Positions 39,541 through 50,003 of a DNA stretch of 64,000 nucleotides are shown here, in pieces (the stretch's first letter is position 1; the number at the start of each line of letters is the position of its first letter). A program made the position numbers and the translations under genes. This stretch comes from Leishmania donovani. Lineage: Eukaryota; Euglenozoa; Kinetoplastea; Trypanosomatida; Trypanosomatidae. The stretch covers positions 203,958-267,957 of the forward strand of contig NC_018233.1 of assembly GCF_000227135.1 (NCBI RefSeq). Reading direction: 5' to 3'. The notes beneath the pieces were generated by a model that did not search any database, had not been told where the DNA came from, and was given only the letters and a program-made list of their open reading frames with translations.

Positions 39541-41068
39541 CGCCCCTCGGGCGGGCGAGCAAGAAGAGTGGGGTTGGGATGGCTGATGGTCTTTGTGTGT
39601 CTGTGTCTGTGTCTGCGTGTGTGTGTGTGTGTAGGCTGCTCGTGGCACGTAATCGACGTGTACGAGCATGGTGGCTGCCGGTGGCGATCCTTCCTCCACG
39701 CCTGTGTTGCCGCCATCGCCCCCACTCCCCCGCTTCTTTTCATCCGATCGGTGTGCCCGCGTGCTGGTGCACGTCCAGGGCGCTTTGCCTACGCTGTACA
39801 ACAAGACGAACAAGCGAGTAGGGCGGACGGAACGCATGCGCGGGGCGGGGATGGCGGGGGGTGGTAACTGTATCGCAGGCGGCAAGTCTCATGTGCGCGG
39901 CGACGGAGCTCCTGCTGCGCTTGCTGTCATAATGTCTCTGCTGTGCAGGTGCTGCGAGAGCGACGAGGCGGGTGGGTGGTGGTGCGACGGGACAGAGACG
40001 GAGAGGAGGCAGGTATGAACTTGCTGAACGCAATACTATGCGTGCATGTGTGTGCTCTTGAGCATGGCTTTCTCTCGCTCTTGCTACCGTTAGCGGATAG
40101 ATAGCCTCCGACAGAAGTCCTTTGCCATGCCTCTCCTCTCCCTCTCTCTCCTCATCCTGCACTGCCACTGGAATGCAATCATCTTTAGCTGTCCCCTAAG
40201 CGCTCTCGCTCTCTCGTACACTAATCCTCTCTCCACGCCTTCCACGCTTGCTGCACAACAACCCCTCGCTGCGCACGCATGCATGTGCGCGCCTATATGT
40301 GCGCATCCGTTCTTTGCGCGCCACCCCGACGCCCACGCCTCCACACCAACCACACCCGCTGCGACACACGCACGTCGGTGCGTCTGCAAGCAGCTTGCGT
40401 ATTCGTCCGCTCATCACTCCTTTTCTTTGCCTTGCTTCTTCGTTTCTTTGCTTTTTACTGTTTCCGTGCTTCGCCTCGTTGCGTGCGCGTGTGCGCAGGT
40501 GCACGCCATCGTTTCTTGTGTGCGTCTCCGTCTCCCCTCGTCTGTACGGCCTCTCTCTATTTCGCTGTGCGTGTGTGTGTGTGTGCCGGCAGTGTAGGGG
40601 GCCTTTCGGGGTAGGTATATATAGGTATCTATATCTTGTTGCCCTTCACCAGCCGTGCCCTTCTCACGCTCGCCTTCGCAGTCAAGCCTGTCCACGTTAC
40701 TCTCTCTCACACACACACACACACAGGCAGACAGACACTCGCACACTGTTACGCCGACACTCGTCGGATTCCGCTTCGTTCTCCTCCCTCATCTCGCTTG
40801 ATCTGCGTCATCTCACATGTGAACATCCGCGGCCCATTCGAAAGAAGGACAAGACAGCAAACAACATCGACGAGGAGACGCCGTCGAGCCCTCCTCCTCA
40901 TCCTCCTCCGCTGGCGCTGCATTCGTGCACACACTCAACTCACCGACTCATCCGCTGACGACGCCATAGCAACGGACGACGTTCATTGTTGGCTGCTCAA
41001 CCACTTCCACGCGCGCGCGCGCTCGGACACAGTCACACACACGCACAGGAAAGACGCGCGAGGAAAGT
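39541..41068. other. intergenic region
   Basis: This contains GT and CA runs (39593-39632, 40703-40727), pyrimidine-rich DNA and the lanosterol synthase splice signals. No gene is supported. Confidence 0.7.
40770..40844 (+). promoter_or_regulatory. polypyrimidine tract and trans-splice acceptor for lanosterol synthase
   Basis: TTCGTTCTCCTCCCTCATCTC precedes an AG at 40843-40844. No ATG lies between that AG and 41069. An alternative acceptor follows the tract ending at 40680-40681. Confidence 0.55.
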
Positions 41069-44000
41069 ATGCACACCAACAAAGGACAGCCCTCATCATC
41101 GAGGGCCGCCGTGTCGGGTTCACCGACCAAGCCACACGATACACGCGTGAATGGGCTCACCACCAGCAGCTGCGGCAAACAACGCGACCCACCGCGAGGC
41201 GCCGTCACGAACGCCGTTGAATTCGTCTCGGACATCCTGCGCAACCTCTACGCGCGTGTTGCGGCCATTGCTCAGCCCTATGCGGCAGAGCACGCGTCCT
41301 TTGTCGAGTACCAGCGTACCCTACCCGTGCGCACCGTCGTGCCGGAGCCGCCGAACACGCTGCGCGACTACATCCGGCGTCAGCTGTGGTGCGTCGGCCG
41401 CACTTGTCTTTTCTTTTTCTTTTTTCTGTTCACGTGGCCGGTGTGGCTGACGCTGCATCTGCTCCTGAAGCTGCTCGACGCGCATCAGCGGCGGTTGCGG
41501 CTGCAGCATCACCGCGCTTGGGTGCACCCAAGCGTGCCCCACGTCCGCGCCAATGTGCACAAGCACTCGAAGGAGTTCCCGCTGGGCTCGTGGCACTTGC
41601 GCTGCGAGGATGGGCGCCAGCGGTGGTACTTTGGCGAGCCGCTGCGCGAGGGGGAGGAGCACAACGAGCTCGCCATGGCGCAGCTGTGTGGCTTGCACAC
41701 CGTCGGCGACTATCATGCGCTGCTCCGCCAGCGCGCCGCATCGGACTCGGGTGGCGGTGACGAAAAGCAAGACAGCAGGGGTAGTGGCTTCAACGGCACC
41801 GGCCTCAACGGCGCCGGCGTCACCAACAGCCGTGTGCCCTGGCTGCCCGACATCCTCCAGGAAAAATGCTCGAAGCGGTCCTTTGTGGAGCGTTACCACA
41901 TCGGCCTCATCCCCGCCTCGCCCCCGCAGCCGCGCACGACATCGGAGGCGGCCATGGACGACGGCATCCGCTTCCTGGTCAAGCTGCAGGACCCCTTCTC
42001 GGGGCACTGGCCGAACAACTACAGCGGCTGCATGTTCCTCGTGGCTGGATTCGTCATCACCAAGTACATCGTGGCGGGAGGTGAGACAAACCGCCTGTTC
42101 CCGCCGTTCCCTGACCACCACCACGTCCGGCTGGACTCCAACGGCACGAAGCGGCGCGGCAATGGGGGCGACATCCCGGAACGTATCTTGGGTGTCCCCG
42201 CCTTCGAACATGCCGGCGAGGTGGGCTGCCGGTGCGGCGAGGCCACGCGTCAGGAGCTGATTCGGTACATCCGCAATCACCAGAACCCTGATGGCGGGTG
42301 GGGGCAGCACACGGAGGGCCACAGCACGATGATGGGAACGGTGCTGAACTACGTCAGCGTCCGTCTGCTGGGGGTGCCGGCGAGCGACCCGCAGGCGACG
42401 TGCGCACGCAACTGGATCCTGGCCCACGGCGGCGCCACCAAGACGCCGATGTGGGGCCGCGTGTGGCTGAGCATCCTGGGCGTGTACAGCTGGGACGGCG
42501 TGAACCCAATCCCGCCGGAGATGATCTTGATGCCGGACTGGATTCCATTCTCGCTGGGTAAGATGTGGTGCCACAGCCGCGTCATCGCCATGCCCTTCTC
42601 ATACTTCTACGGCTTGCGCTGGTCGGCGCCGGCGTTCCCGACGACGCTGGCGTTGCGCAAGGAGCTCTACACAGAGCCATACGATGCCATCCCGTGGCGC
42701 AGCTTCCGCGGCGTGGCGTGCGAGCTGGACGTGTACACGCCGACCTCACCGCTGCTACGCGTCGCCATGGGCCTGTTCGACCTCTACGAGCGGCACCCCA
42801 TCCCGTTCCTGCGGCGGTACGCGCTGGAGGAGAATTGGCGGCACATCGCCTACGACGACGAGAGCACAAGTTTTATATGTCTAGGACCTGTGAATAAGTG
42901 GCTCAACATGCTCGCCACGTGGGTGCGCGAGGGCGAGCACAGTGCCCGCTTCCAGAAGCACTGCCATCGGGTGCAAGACTACTTCTACTTGGAGAACACC
43001 GGCTTGTCCATGAGCGGGTACAACGGCTCACAGTTGTGGGACACGTCCTTTGCCGTGCAGGCGATCTGCGCGTGCCGCCGCGAGATGATGTTCCCGGCGG
43101 AGATGGAGCTGGCGCACCACTACATCGATGTTGCCCAGGTGCAGGCGAACCCGATGGCGGCCGCCGACTTCTACCGCCATCGCACGAAGGGGGCGTGGAA
43201 CTTCTCTACCAGGGCGCAGGGGTGGCAGGTGTCGGACTGCACGGCGGAGGGGCTGCGGGTGCTGCTGCTCCTGCCGCAGTACGAGTTTCCAGTGCGGCGC
43301 ATATTTGACGGCGTGGACGAGGTGCTGTCGCTGCGCAACAGCGGCTTTGGCGGCGATGGCGGGTGGGCGTCGTATGAGCCGACACGCGGCCCGGCGTACT
43401 GCGAGCTGCTGGACTGTGCGGAGCTCTTCAAGGACGTCATGATCGACTACAGCTACGTCGAATGCAGCAGCAGCTGCATCCACACGCTGTCACTTTTCCG
43501 CGAGCACTACCCGCACTACCGCCGCCGTGACGTGGACCGCGCCATCAGCGAGGGTATCGCGTATGTACTGGGCCAGCAGCAGCCGGACGGTGGCTTCTAC
43601 GGCAGCTGGGGCATCTGCTACACGTACGCGGCGTGGCTTGTCGCCGATGCCCTGCAGGCGTCGAAGGAGCTGCCGGACATGGCCGTGCACCCGCACTGCG
43701 TGAAGCTCGTGGACTTCCTTCTCTCCCACCAAGGTGCCGACGGCGGCTGGAGCGAGGACGTCAGCGCATCGGCGCGGCAGACGTGGGTGGACAGCCCGGA
43801 CGGAAGCCAAGTGGTGAACACGGCTTGGGCAGTCATGGCCATTATCTGCGCCGCGGGAAAGGCCGCGCACACGGAGCCGACGCGGCAGCGCAACATCCGC
43901 AGCGCCGTGGACCGTGGGGTACAGCTCATCATGTCCCGCCAGCTTGCGAGCGGTGATTGGCCGCAGGAGCGCATCAGCGGCGTCTTCAACGGCAACAACC

Positions 44001-44092
44001 CGATTCACTACCCCGGCTACAAAAACAGCATGACCGTGTGGGCGCTTGGCAAGTACAACAGCTGGAAGCGCGAGTATGTGGTGGCTGCGTAG
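41069..44092 (+). CDS. ERG7: lanosterol synthase (oxidosqualene cyclase)
   Basis: Cyclises 2,3-oxidosqualene to lanosterol, the committed step to ergosterol. The catalytic acid motif DCTAE is at 723-727 (Asp723). Relative to plant cycloartenol synthase, the His477 position is Gln717 and the Ile481 position is Val721 (QGWQVSD), the pattern reported for trypanosomatid lanosterol synthases and against cycloartenol synthesis. QW-type repeats are visible near 405 (NPDGGWG), 757 (GGDGGWASYE), 835 (PDGGFYGSWG) and 887 (GADGGWSED). At 1007 residues it is about 270 longer than fungal or animal enzymes. The excess lies mainly in an N-terminal region of about 110 residues, a hydrophobic segment at 113-136 (CLFFFFFLFTWPVWLTLHLLL) that could anchor it to ER membrane, and Gly/Asn-rich inserts around 230-260. 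The start is the first ATG after the predicted acceptor. Confidence 0.96.
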   Translation: MHTNKGQPSSSRAAVSGSPTKPHDTRVNGLTTSSCGKQRDPPRGAVTNAVEFVSDILRNLYARVAAIAQPYAAEHASFVEYQRTLPVRTVVPEPPNTLRDYIRRQLWCVGRTCLFFFFFLFTWPVWLTLHLLLKLLDAHQRRLRLQHHRAWVHPSVPHVRANVHKHSKEFPLGSWHLRCEDGRQRWYFGEPLREGEEHNELAMAQLCGLHTVGDYHALLRQRAASDSGGGDEKQDSRGSGFNGTGLNGAGVTNSRVPWLPDILQEKCSKRSFVERYHIGLIPASPPQPRTTSEAAMDDGIRFLVKLQDPFSGHWPNNYSGCMFLVAGFVITKYIVAGGETNRLFPPFPDHHHVRLDSNGTKRRGNGGDIPERILGVPAFEHAGEVGCRCGEATRQELIRYIRNHQNPDGGWGQHTEGHSTMMGTVLNYVSVRLLGVPASDPQATCARNWILAHGGATKTPMWGRVWLSILGVYSWDGVNPIPPEMILMPDWIPFSLGKMWCHSRVIAMPFSYFYGLRWSAPAFPTTLALRKELYTEPYDAIPWRSFRGVACELDVYTPTSPLLRVAMGLFDLYERHPIPFLRRYALEENWRHIAYDDESTSFICLGPVNKWLNMLATWVREGEHSARFQKHCHRVQDYFYLENTGLSMSGYNGSQLWDTSFAVQAICACRREMMFPAEMELAHHYIDVAQVQANPMAAADFYRHRTKGAWNFSTRAQGWQVSDCTAEGLRVLLLLPQYEFPVRRIFDGVDEVLSLRNSGFGGDGGWASYEPTRGPAYCELLDCAELFKDVMIDYSYVECSSSCIHTLSLFREHYPHYRRRDVDRAISEGIAYVLGQQQPDGGFYGSWGICYTYAAWLVADALQASKELPDMAVHPHCVKLVDFLLSHQGADGGWSEDVSASARQTWVDSPDGSQVVNTAWAVMAIICAAGKAAHTEPTRQRNIRSAVDRGVQLIMSRQLASGDWPQERISGVFNGNNPIHYPGYKNSMTVWALGKYNSWKREYVVAA

Positions 44093-44275
44093 CGGTGGAT
44101 GCTGGCGGGTTGATGCACATGTGTGTGTGTGTGTGCTTAGTCAACGCGGCCGTTGATGGCACTGTCGGCGGACGCCATCCTCATCGTCTCTCAGCGACAC
44201 ACGGCGGAAACACGTGAAAGGGGGGGGGGAGGGGCGGCGCCACACAGCCTACACCATGCAAGGCGAAAACATAAG

Positions 44276-44307
44276 CTATATATAAATATATATACATATA
44301 TTTATAC
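44276..44307. repeat. TA-rich microsatellite
   Basis: Imperfect TATA/TAAATA run in the lanosterol synthase 3' flank. Confidence 0.85.
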
Positions 44308-44940
44308 AAGCGGTCCTCCTGCTCTACAGACGCAGTCCAGCATCATGCGCGCAGAACAGCGCCTGCCTGCTGGCGTGCGTGCGCGCGTCTCTCGCGTCGA
44401 ATCCTCCTGCTATTTGGTGCCTGGAAGACGGAGGGAGGGAGAGCGAGCGGGGTGGTGGCTGGGGAGGGTGAGCGCAGGGCCGCGAAAACAACCGCACACG
44501 AGGAGTGGCGAACGGGATGAGTATCAAAGCGAGGACAGCTGAAGATGAGCGGGGGGCTTCGATGGTGACGCTGACGACCCTGACTGACATCTCTGGCCTC
44601 CTCCCTCCCTTCCTCCTCCCCTCTCGCACACAGCTCCATGCGTGTGAGCCTCGTGCCCACTTTAGCTACACGCAGTGAGGTGTCTCTCTCTCTCTCTCAC
44701 GTTCTCTCTGCGGGTCCGTGCCGACGGCGAATGCATATTTGGCATTCAGCGTGTGCGTGTGCGTGTGTTTGTCCCTGCCGTTCTCACGTCACACTCTACC
44801 TGTGCTGAAACGGGCCTTCTCGCCTGCTCGACACACGTGCACACGCACACATGCCTCTCAGTGCGTGCTGTCTCAGGCTCCAGTACAGCCCCACTCTCTC
44901 TGCCTGGGGAGAAGCCAAAGCAGCCCCCCTCCCCTCCCCT

Positions 44941-45571
44941 CCTATGCCTGCCGAATGCCGAACTCGCCTCTGGTGTGTGACAGGGTCAGGTGTCTGTGAC
45001 GTAGGCGGAGGTCCGCGCGATGCATCGCTGCTGATGTCGGCGGTGAGGGCCTGGATGGCGTTGCGTCGGGGCGACCTGCGACCGTGCACACGCCTGCACA
45101 CCGTCTATGTGATGGGCGAAGTGCCAGCGTGGCTCGAACGCACCCCGCACGGCCCTCACACTGANNNNNNNNNNNNNNNNNNNNNNNNNNNNNNNNNNNN
45201 NNNNNNNNNNNNNNNNNNNNNNNNNNNNNNNNNNNNNNNNNNNNNNNNNNNNNNNNNNNNNNNCGCACCCCGCACGGCCCTCACACTGACCACTGGTGGG
45301 GGGCAGCCTGAGCGCCACGCCGAGGGGGATGCACCAGGGGTGGCGACCGGCACAATGGGGGAGCGGCTGCGAGGCGACCTGCTCAGCGGGCATGTGGGCT
45401 GGGCTCGAGGCAGAGGCGGTGCTGAGACGACTGGGTCGGCGCATTGCTGCCGTGCGCGCGTGCGCCCAGGGCTGCTTGGCACCAGGCGGATGGGGCACCT
45501 GTGGCAGGGGTCTGTGGTGGTGCGCGGTGGGCGGAGCGGCATGGCGTGACGTTCGAGCTCGTGTTGTGTGG
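44941..45571 (+). mobile_element. SIDER2-like degenerate retroposon, copy 2, interrupted by an N gap
   Basis: This is the same element as at 16242-16747, in the same orientation. Before the gap the offset between copies is 28699; after the gap it is 28824. The 125-base difference equals the 99 N plus a 26-base duplicated segment. After correction the copy is about 500 bases. It sits in the 3' flank of lanosterol synthase, where SIDER2 elements are known to influence mRNA decay. Similarity fades after 45561 through changes such as GCGTTGCATGG to GTGTTGTGTGG. Confidence 0.7.
45165..45263. other. assembly gap (99 N)
   Basis: Ninety-nine undetermined bases lie inside the repeat. The 26 bases before the gap (45139-45164) recur exactly after it (45264-45289), so the two contigs overlap. 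Confidence 0.99.
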
Positions 45572-46221
45572 CAAAGAAATGGAAGCGTGGAACGAAGGGA
45601 CTCTCCTCCCCATGATGGCGGCTTGGGATGCACGTGGCGCGGTCCACCTGCATCATTGCCGCCTCATCGCTGTTCCGCCCTACACGTGCACCGATCAACC
45701 GAGCACAACTGTCGCATAGACGGACATGCGAAAACGCAAAGCCGCTCTCAGGCTCACGGCTATGCATACAGCGTCTCGCATCCCCCTCCCTCCCTCTCCT
45801 GCTCTACCACCTTACCGCCGCGTAGTGCCGCCTCCGTTAAACAGCGCGTCGCTTTACTCTTCCTTTGCTTGTGGGCACCATCCACGACGAGCTTCCACAC
45901 ATCAGCGCGGACGCACCGTAGACGCTTTCCTTGCGCAACCCCCCCTCCCCCCTCCTCCCTCCCTCACCCGCTTCTCTGTCGTCTCTCAAGACGTAGGCAC
46001 CAACACGTGATCTCTTTACCAAGTACCCATTCTCGCCCCGTCGTCTTCCTTACTTCCTCTGCCTCGCTCACGACCCTCTTCGTGGGCCTCCCCTCGCCGC
46101 TGCGCGCCAGCACACCGACACGCACGCGAGCAAGGAAGGTCGCTCACGAGACACGAGTCACATCAACATCAACGCCATCACCGCCACGAAGGCGACCCGC
46201 GCACTCCAGTTGTATCTACAT

Positions 46222-46239
46222 CTATATATATATATATAC
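46222..46239. repeat. TA microsatellite
   Basis: Nine TA units in the 5' flank of the acylated-protein gene at 46446. Confidence 0.85.
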
Positions 46240-46330
46240 ACGCATACACGCGAGGTTTTTCGCTCTGCCCCGTTTTCCGTAGCCCAAATCCTCATCGACT
46301 CGCTATTGTGCCACGTGTGTCGCCTGCCAC

Positions 46331-46385
46331 ACCTCTGTTCCCCTCACCCTCCCCCATCCCCCGCCTCTCTCTCGTGCGGATACAG
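46331..46385 (+). promoter_or_regulatory. polypyrimidine tract and trans-splice acceptor
   Basis: The CCCCTCACCCTCCCCCATCC tract is followed by AG at 46384-46385, leaving a 60-base 5' UTR without ATG. This excludes the upstream in-frame start at 46308 and supports 46446. Confidence 0.7.
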
Positions 46386-46445
46386 CAACACACGGCGGTG
46401 CTACACACCACGCCCAGTCACCTAAACGACTCGCATAAGAGGGGA

Positions 46446-48485
46446 ATGGGCTGCAAGTGCACAAAGACCAAGGATAAGAGGAAGCACGAGGGGCTGCCCG
46501 GGGCCTCCGCAGAGGACGCGGGGCACGAGGCGGTGCAGTACGCCGGCACCTCCGAGCTGGATGAGGCGCTCGTGAGCGAATCGGTGCGCCCTTCCGCGAC
46601 AGCGAGCGCCTCCCACAGGAGGGGTGAGGGGAGCCCCAGATCGCCGGCGCGACTGCCGGAGGAAGCGGTAGCGGAGCAGCAGGCAGACGATGCGGCGGCT
46701 GCCGTTGGTGCACCTGATGACTCGACGCAGACGACGACAGAGATGTCGGTGAAGCCGAAGCAGAGCGATAATGCTCCAGCAGAGGCCGACGACGCCTCCA
46801 AGAGCGTCGGTGTGGTGCCGCACTCGTTCACAAGCCGCACCTGGACGCCATCAGAGCAGCAGAAGCCCGAGCGGGAGGTGCCAAAGGTTGGCAGCCAGTT
46901 CGACTTTGAGGCGGAGAGCACCGACAGTGAGGAGAAGGCGGCGGCAGATGAGTGGGAGGTGGAGCTCTCGCAGCCGTGCTCCTTACCGCCATCGACGCAG
47001 CAGCAACCGGAGCCCGCGCCCGTCCCGCCAGCGGCAGTGACAGCGACGTTGAACGACGCGGAGGCAACAACGCCGGTCGCCATGGAAAGTGTCCCGCAGC
47101 CGATACCGAAGCGCGAGTCACCACGCTCGCTGCCGGACGTTGCCAGCGGTCAGAGCGCGAGCGCTGCAACGTCGTTGAACGCACCCGCTCCCGCGCCGCG
47201 CCGCCTTTCGCGGAAGCCGAGCATCGCGAGCTCTTCGTCCGTTTCCGCGCGGCCGTCACGACGGCCGTCTCAGCGCAACCTGCTGCAGCCATCGACGCAC
47301 AACGGCGGTAGCCTGCGGGCTTCTCAGTACGTCGCCTCTCCCGCAGCTGCTGCTCCACCCCCGCCTCTCGCCCTTCCTAGAGACGAATATCGCGCTGCTG
47401 CAGCGGCGCCGCCGTCGCCGACACCGTCGACGGCCTCGACTTCAGTGACACCCATCAATAAAAAGGCGTTGATACCGGTCGGCAAGCCGTCTGAACGCAT
47501 GGAGGCACTTCACCACGGCGCTGACACCGGCCGCGAGACGGTGGCGTCGCGACAGCACCTGAACCGGTTTCTCTACCGCGAGAGCCCGGTTGGCCTGTGC
47601 ACGCCACACTCGCAGCCGCCTCTGCGGCCTGTGTCTGGACAGTGGCGGCGCGGCTTTCTCTCTCCCATTCCGTATCGTCGGGGCTACACGAACCCGAACC
47701 CGGGCGCTGCCCCTCACAAGCACCGCATATCAACGACGTACATGCCCCCGCCTACGGCGTACGTCATGGGGGCTGCCGGCGGTGCGCCGCCACGGCTTTT
47801 GTTCGACGCTTCAACGCTTGCCACCATCGAGGCATCCACCACTAGACTTATCGAAGCGCACACGCTGCGCCTCGCCGGCGCCCACAACGGCGCGGCGGCG
47901 ATGATAACGGGCAACGGCCGGGCGAATGGGGCGCCCGTTTCCGCGCCGCAGCGCTTTGTGGCGCCATTGATGTCGGTGCCACTCGCGTCACGACTGCCGA
48001 CGTCGAACCTAAGCGATCCCGTGCCCTCCCTCGCTGCGTCGGCAGCAGGGGTGTCTGCTGGTGCTTCCGCGCCACCGTCGACAACCGCTGGCTCTTCGTA
48101 CTCGCGCGGCAGCCAGAAACCAAAGTTGGCCATGCCAGCACCTCGAGCGCAGCAGCAGCAGCGCTTTCCCGCCGCTCTCCACGCTGCAGAGCAGTCCTCG
48201 GAGCAGCACACGTCTAATCGCGCAGGCATGCCAGCACAAGCTGCGGTAAACCAGACGGCGAGGTACGACGACGATGGCGTCGACGCCCCGAGTGCGGATG
48301 TCTCGTACGGCGCGGTGCAGGAGCCGGGCGTGCACGAGCAACAGTACTGCAACACGCTCGAGCCCCGTGAGGACAGTGTCACCACCTACGAACCGTCGAC
48401 AACGGATGAGGTGCCGACAAACGCGGCCGTGCTGCTGCCGGTAGGCTGCGATGAAGGCAGCTCACCCATATTCCAGTATCCTTGA
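46446..48485 (+). CDS. hypothetical dually acylated protein (MGCKC N-terminus), 679 aa
   Basis: I do not recognise the protein. Its N-terminus MGCKCTKTKDKRK has Gly2 for N-myristoylation and Cys3/Cys5 for palmitoylation, followed by a basic patch. That is the arrangement used by trypanosomatid flagellar and plasma-membrane proteins such as calflagins and SMP-1. Membrane attachment at the cell or flagellar surface is therefore likely. The rest is mostly disordered. Residues 60-240 are acidic and Glu/Ala-rich. Residues about 251-285 hold clustered basophilic phosphosite-like motifs (RRLSRKPS, SRRPSQR). Residues 368-445 are less biased (LNRFLYRESPVGLC, RRGFLSPIPYRRGYT) and may be the conserved core. 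The start is fixed by the acceptor at 46384-46385. Coding-like sequence continues past the stop in another frame, so the C-terminus may be shortened in this strain. Confidence 0.85.
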   Translation: MGCKCTKTKDKRKHEGLPGASAEDAGHEAVQYAGTSELDEALVSESVRPSATASASHRRGEGSPRSPARLPEEAVAEQQADDAAAAVGAPDDSTQTTTEMSVKPKQSDNAPAEADDASKSVGVVPHSFTSRTWTPSEQQKPEREVPKVGSQFDFEAESTDSEEKAAADEWEVELSQPCSLPPSTQQQPEPAPVPPAAVTATLNDAEATTPVAMESVPQPIPKRESPRSLPDVASGQSASAATSLNAPAPAPRRLSRKPSIASSSSVSARPSRRPSQRNLLQPSTHNGGSLRASQYVASPAAAAPPPPLALPRDEYRAAAAAPPSPTPSTASTSVTPINKKALIPVGKPSERMEALHHGADTGRETVASRQHLNRFLYRESPVGLCTPHSQPPLRPVSGQWRRGFLSPIPYRRGYTNPNPGAAPHKHRISTTYMPPPTAYVMGAAGGAPPRLLFDASTLATIEASTTRLIEAHTLRLAGAHNGAAAMITGNGRANGAPVSAPQRFVAPLMSVPLASRLPTSNLSDPVPSLAASAAGVSAGASAPPSTTAGSSYSRGSQKPKLAMPAPRAQQQQRFPAALHAAEQSSEQHTSNRAGMPAQAAVNQTARYDDDGVDAPSADVSYGAVQEPGVHEQQYCNTLEPREDSVTTYEPSTTDEVPTNAAVLLPVGCDEGSSPIFQYP

Positions 48486-48960
48486 CGACGCGGACGCCGA
48501 CAACACTCACGCCCGAAAAGGCGGCGGCCACGCACCCGAATCTCCGTCAGCGGGAGCCCCATGGGGAAGCTGCGGCGCCTAACACCGCCACAGAACGAGC
48601 TGAAGTAGCCTGCGGCAGTGGCCACGTGAATGGTGCACAAGGACCCTGCGTTGCAGCCGCTGCCGCCGCCGTCGCCGTAGAGGGGGAAAAGCTTTAGAAT
48701 TTGGCCAAGATCGTGGCGCAGATGGGCACCATCACGCCCATGTAGCTGGAAGCAGAGAAAGGACTGCGGGAGAGTGTAGATGCGTCGCAGCTGATAGGAA
48801 GCGCAGCCGCCTCGCTCTCCTACGGCACCATGCAGCCGTGTGGGAGCGGCGCCATCGACGCTGGGGCGGGTCGAAGAGGGAGCGAAAGTCTAGTGGCAAG
48901 CGTAGAGCAGGCCTCTCGCCTTGCCAGGGCACATGTGAGCGTGCTTCGCCGGGCCTCTAT
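48486..48960 (+). pseudogene. decayed reading frame after the MGCKC gene
   Basis: Frame 2 reads through this interval with coding-like composition but two in-frame TAG codons (48695-48697 and 48743-48745). Fragments include TERAEVACGSGHVNGAQGP, LAKIVAQMGTITPM, LEAEKGLRESVDASQLIG and SLVASVEQASRLARAHVSVL. The pattern suggests a former C-terminal extension lost by a frameshift near 48480, now evolving as 3' UTR. It could instead be GC-rich UTR that resembles coding by chance. Confidence 0.35.
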
Positions 48961-49941
48961 CACTGTGCAGCTGTCTGCGTCTCTCTGCTCTCTGCCTGTT
49001 TTGCTCGCGTCTCGCTTCGTTTCCTTACTTCCATGTGCTGTTGCCATTCTCTTGTTGCTTCGGTTGTTGAATTCGCATGAGGGAGCAAGAGAGGAGGGTG
49101 TGGAGAGGGGGGTGGGGCGCAGCACCTTCCTCCGGCCCTCCGGCCCTCCTCTGTCGTTGTGTGTGGGTGTGCGCGTGCCTGTACCGATGTTCCTGTGTTT
49201 CTTCTGCTTCGCTTCCCCAATACCGCCGCCGCCACCGCCACCGCTTGTGTGCGTCGTCTCTGACTTTGTATGTTTGGTCTCTTAGAAACTCTCTTCTCTC
49301 CCGTCGTGCTGCGATGGCGGGCCTGCATGCAGCAAGCCCCCTCCCCCACCTCGTGCAGCTCCCCCTTCTACTCACCGCCTTTGCAGCTGCGCCGATGGAC
49401 GGATGACGAGTGGATGTTTTGGAGCTCGCGACGTTGTGGTAGGCCATGTACATGCTTGTGCTGTATGCAACGCCTTCTTGGTGTGCGTGTATGAGTGGAG
49501 GGGGAGGAGTCCATCTCTCTCTTTCTCTCGCGTTCTCGTTTCGTTTCTTCGCATCTCCGTCGCTGATCTCCGACCTCGATGCGCGTGTTCTCTATGCGCC
49601 TGCCTCGCCTGCTGCGTGCGGCGGCATTGCTGCCATTGAAGCTGCACCTCGCCCTCCTTTCTGTGGCGCCGTGCGGATGCAGAACGCGCATGGTTGGTCG
49701 GCGCGTAGAGGCGTACGTATGCTTCGATAGCCCTGCTGTGAGGGGCCACCCCACGCCACCCTACCCCACCCCTCTTAACACCTCTTGCGCCCCTTCGGTG
49801 CCTCTTCTCCATCCCTGACGACACACCCACGCGAGCGCATTACCAAAATCTGCTTCTTGTTATCGAAAACGTTTGACACACCCTCGCTGGTGCAGGAATT
49901 CCTGAGGTGCTTGGCACACACCTTCCCCCACACCCAACCAC

Positions 49942-50003
49942 ATATATATATATATATATACGGCAGCACGCGGGTGCAGGGTGGACATATATATATATAT
50001 ATA
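49942..50003. repeat. pair of TA microsatellites
   Basis: Two TA runs (49942-49960, 49986-50003) separated by 25 bases. Confidence 0.85.

Larger units (their letters stand above)
44093..46445. other. intergenic region: lanosterol synthase 3' UTR with retroposon and assembly gap
   Basis: The region holds a G run near 44220, a TA microsatellite at 44276-44307, SIDER2-like copy 2 with the N gap, a second TA run at 46222-46239 and the splice signals of the next gene. No gene is supported. Confidence 0.75.

Noticed and set aside
44851..45549. Open frames crossing the retroposon and N gap
   Set aside because: The translation includes undetermined residues and the same frames occur in copy 1. This is repeat DNA, not a gene.
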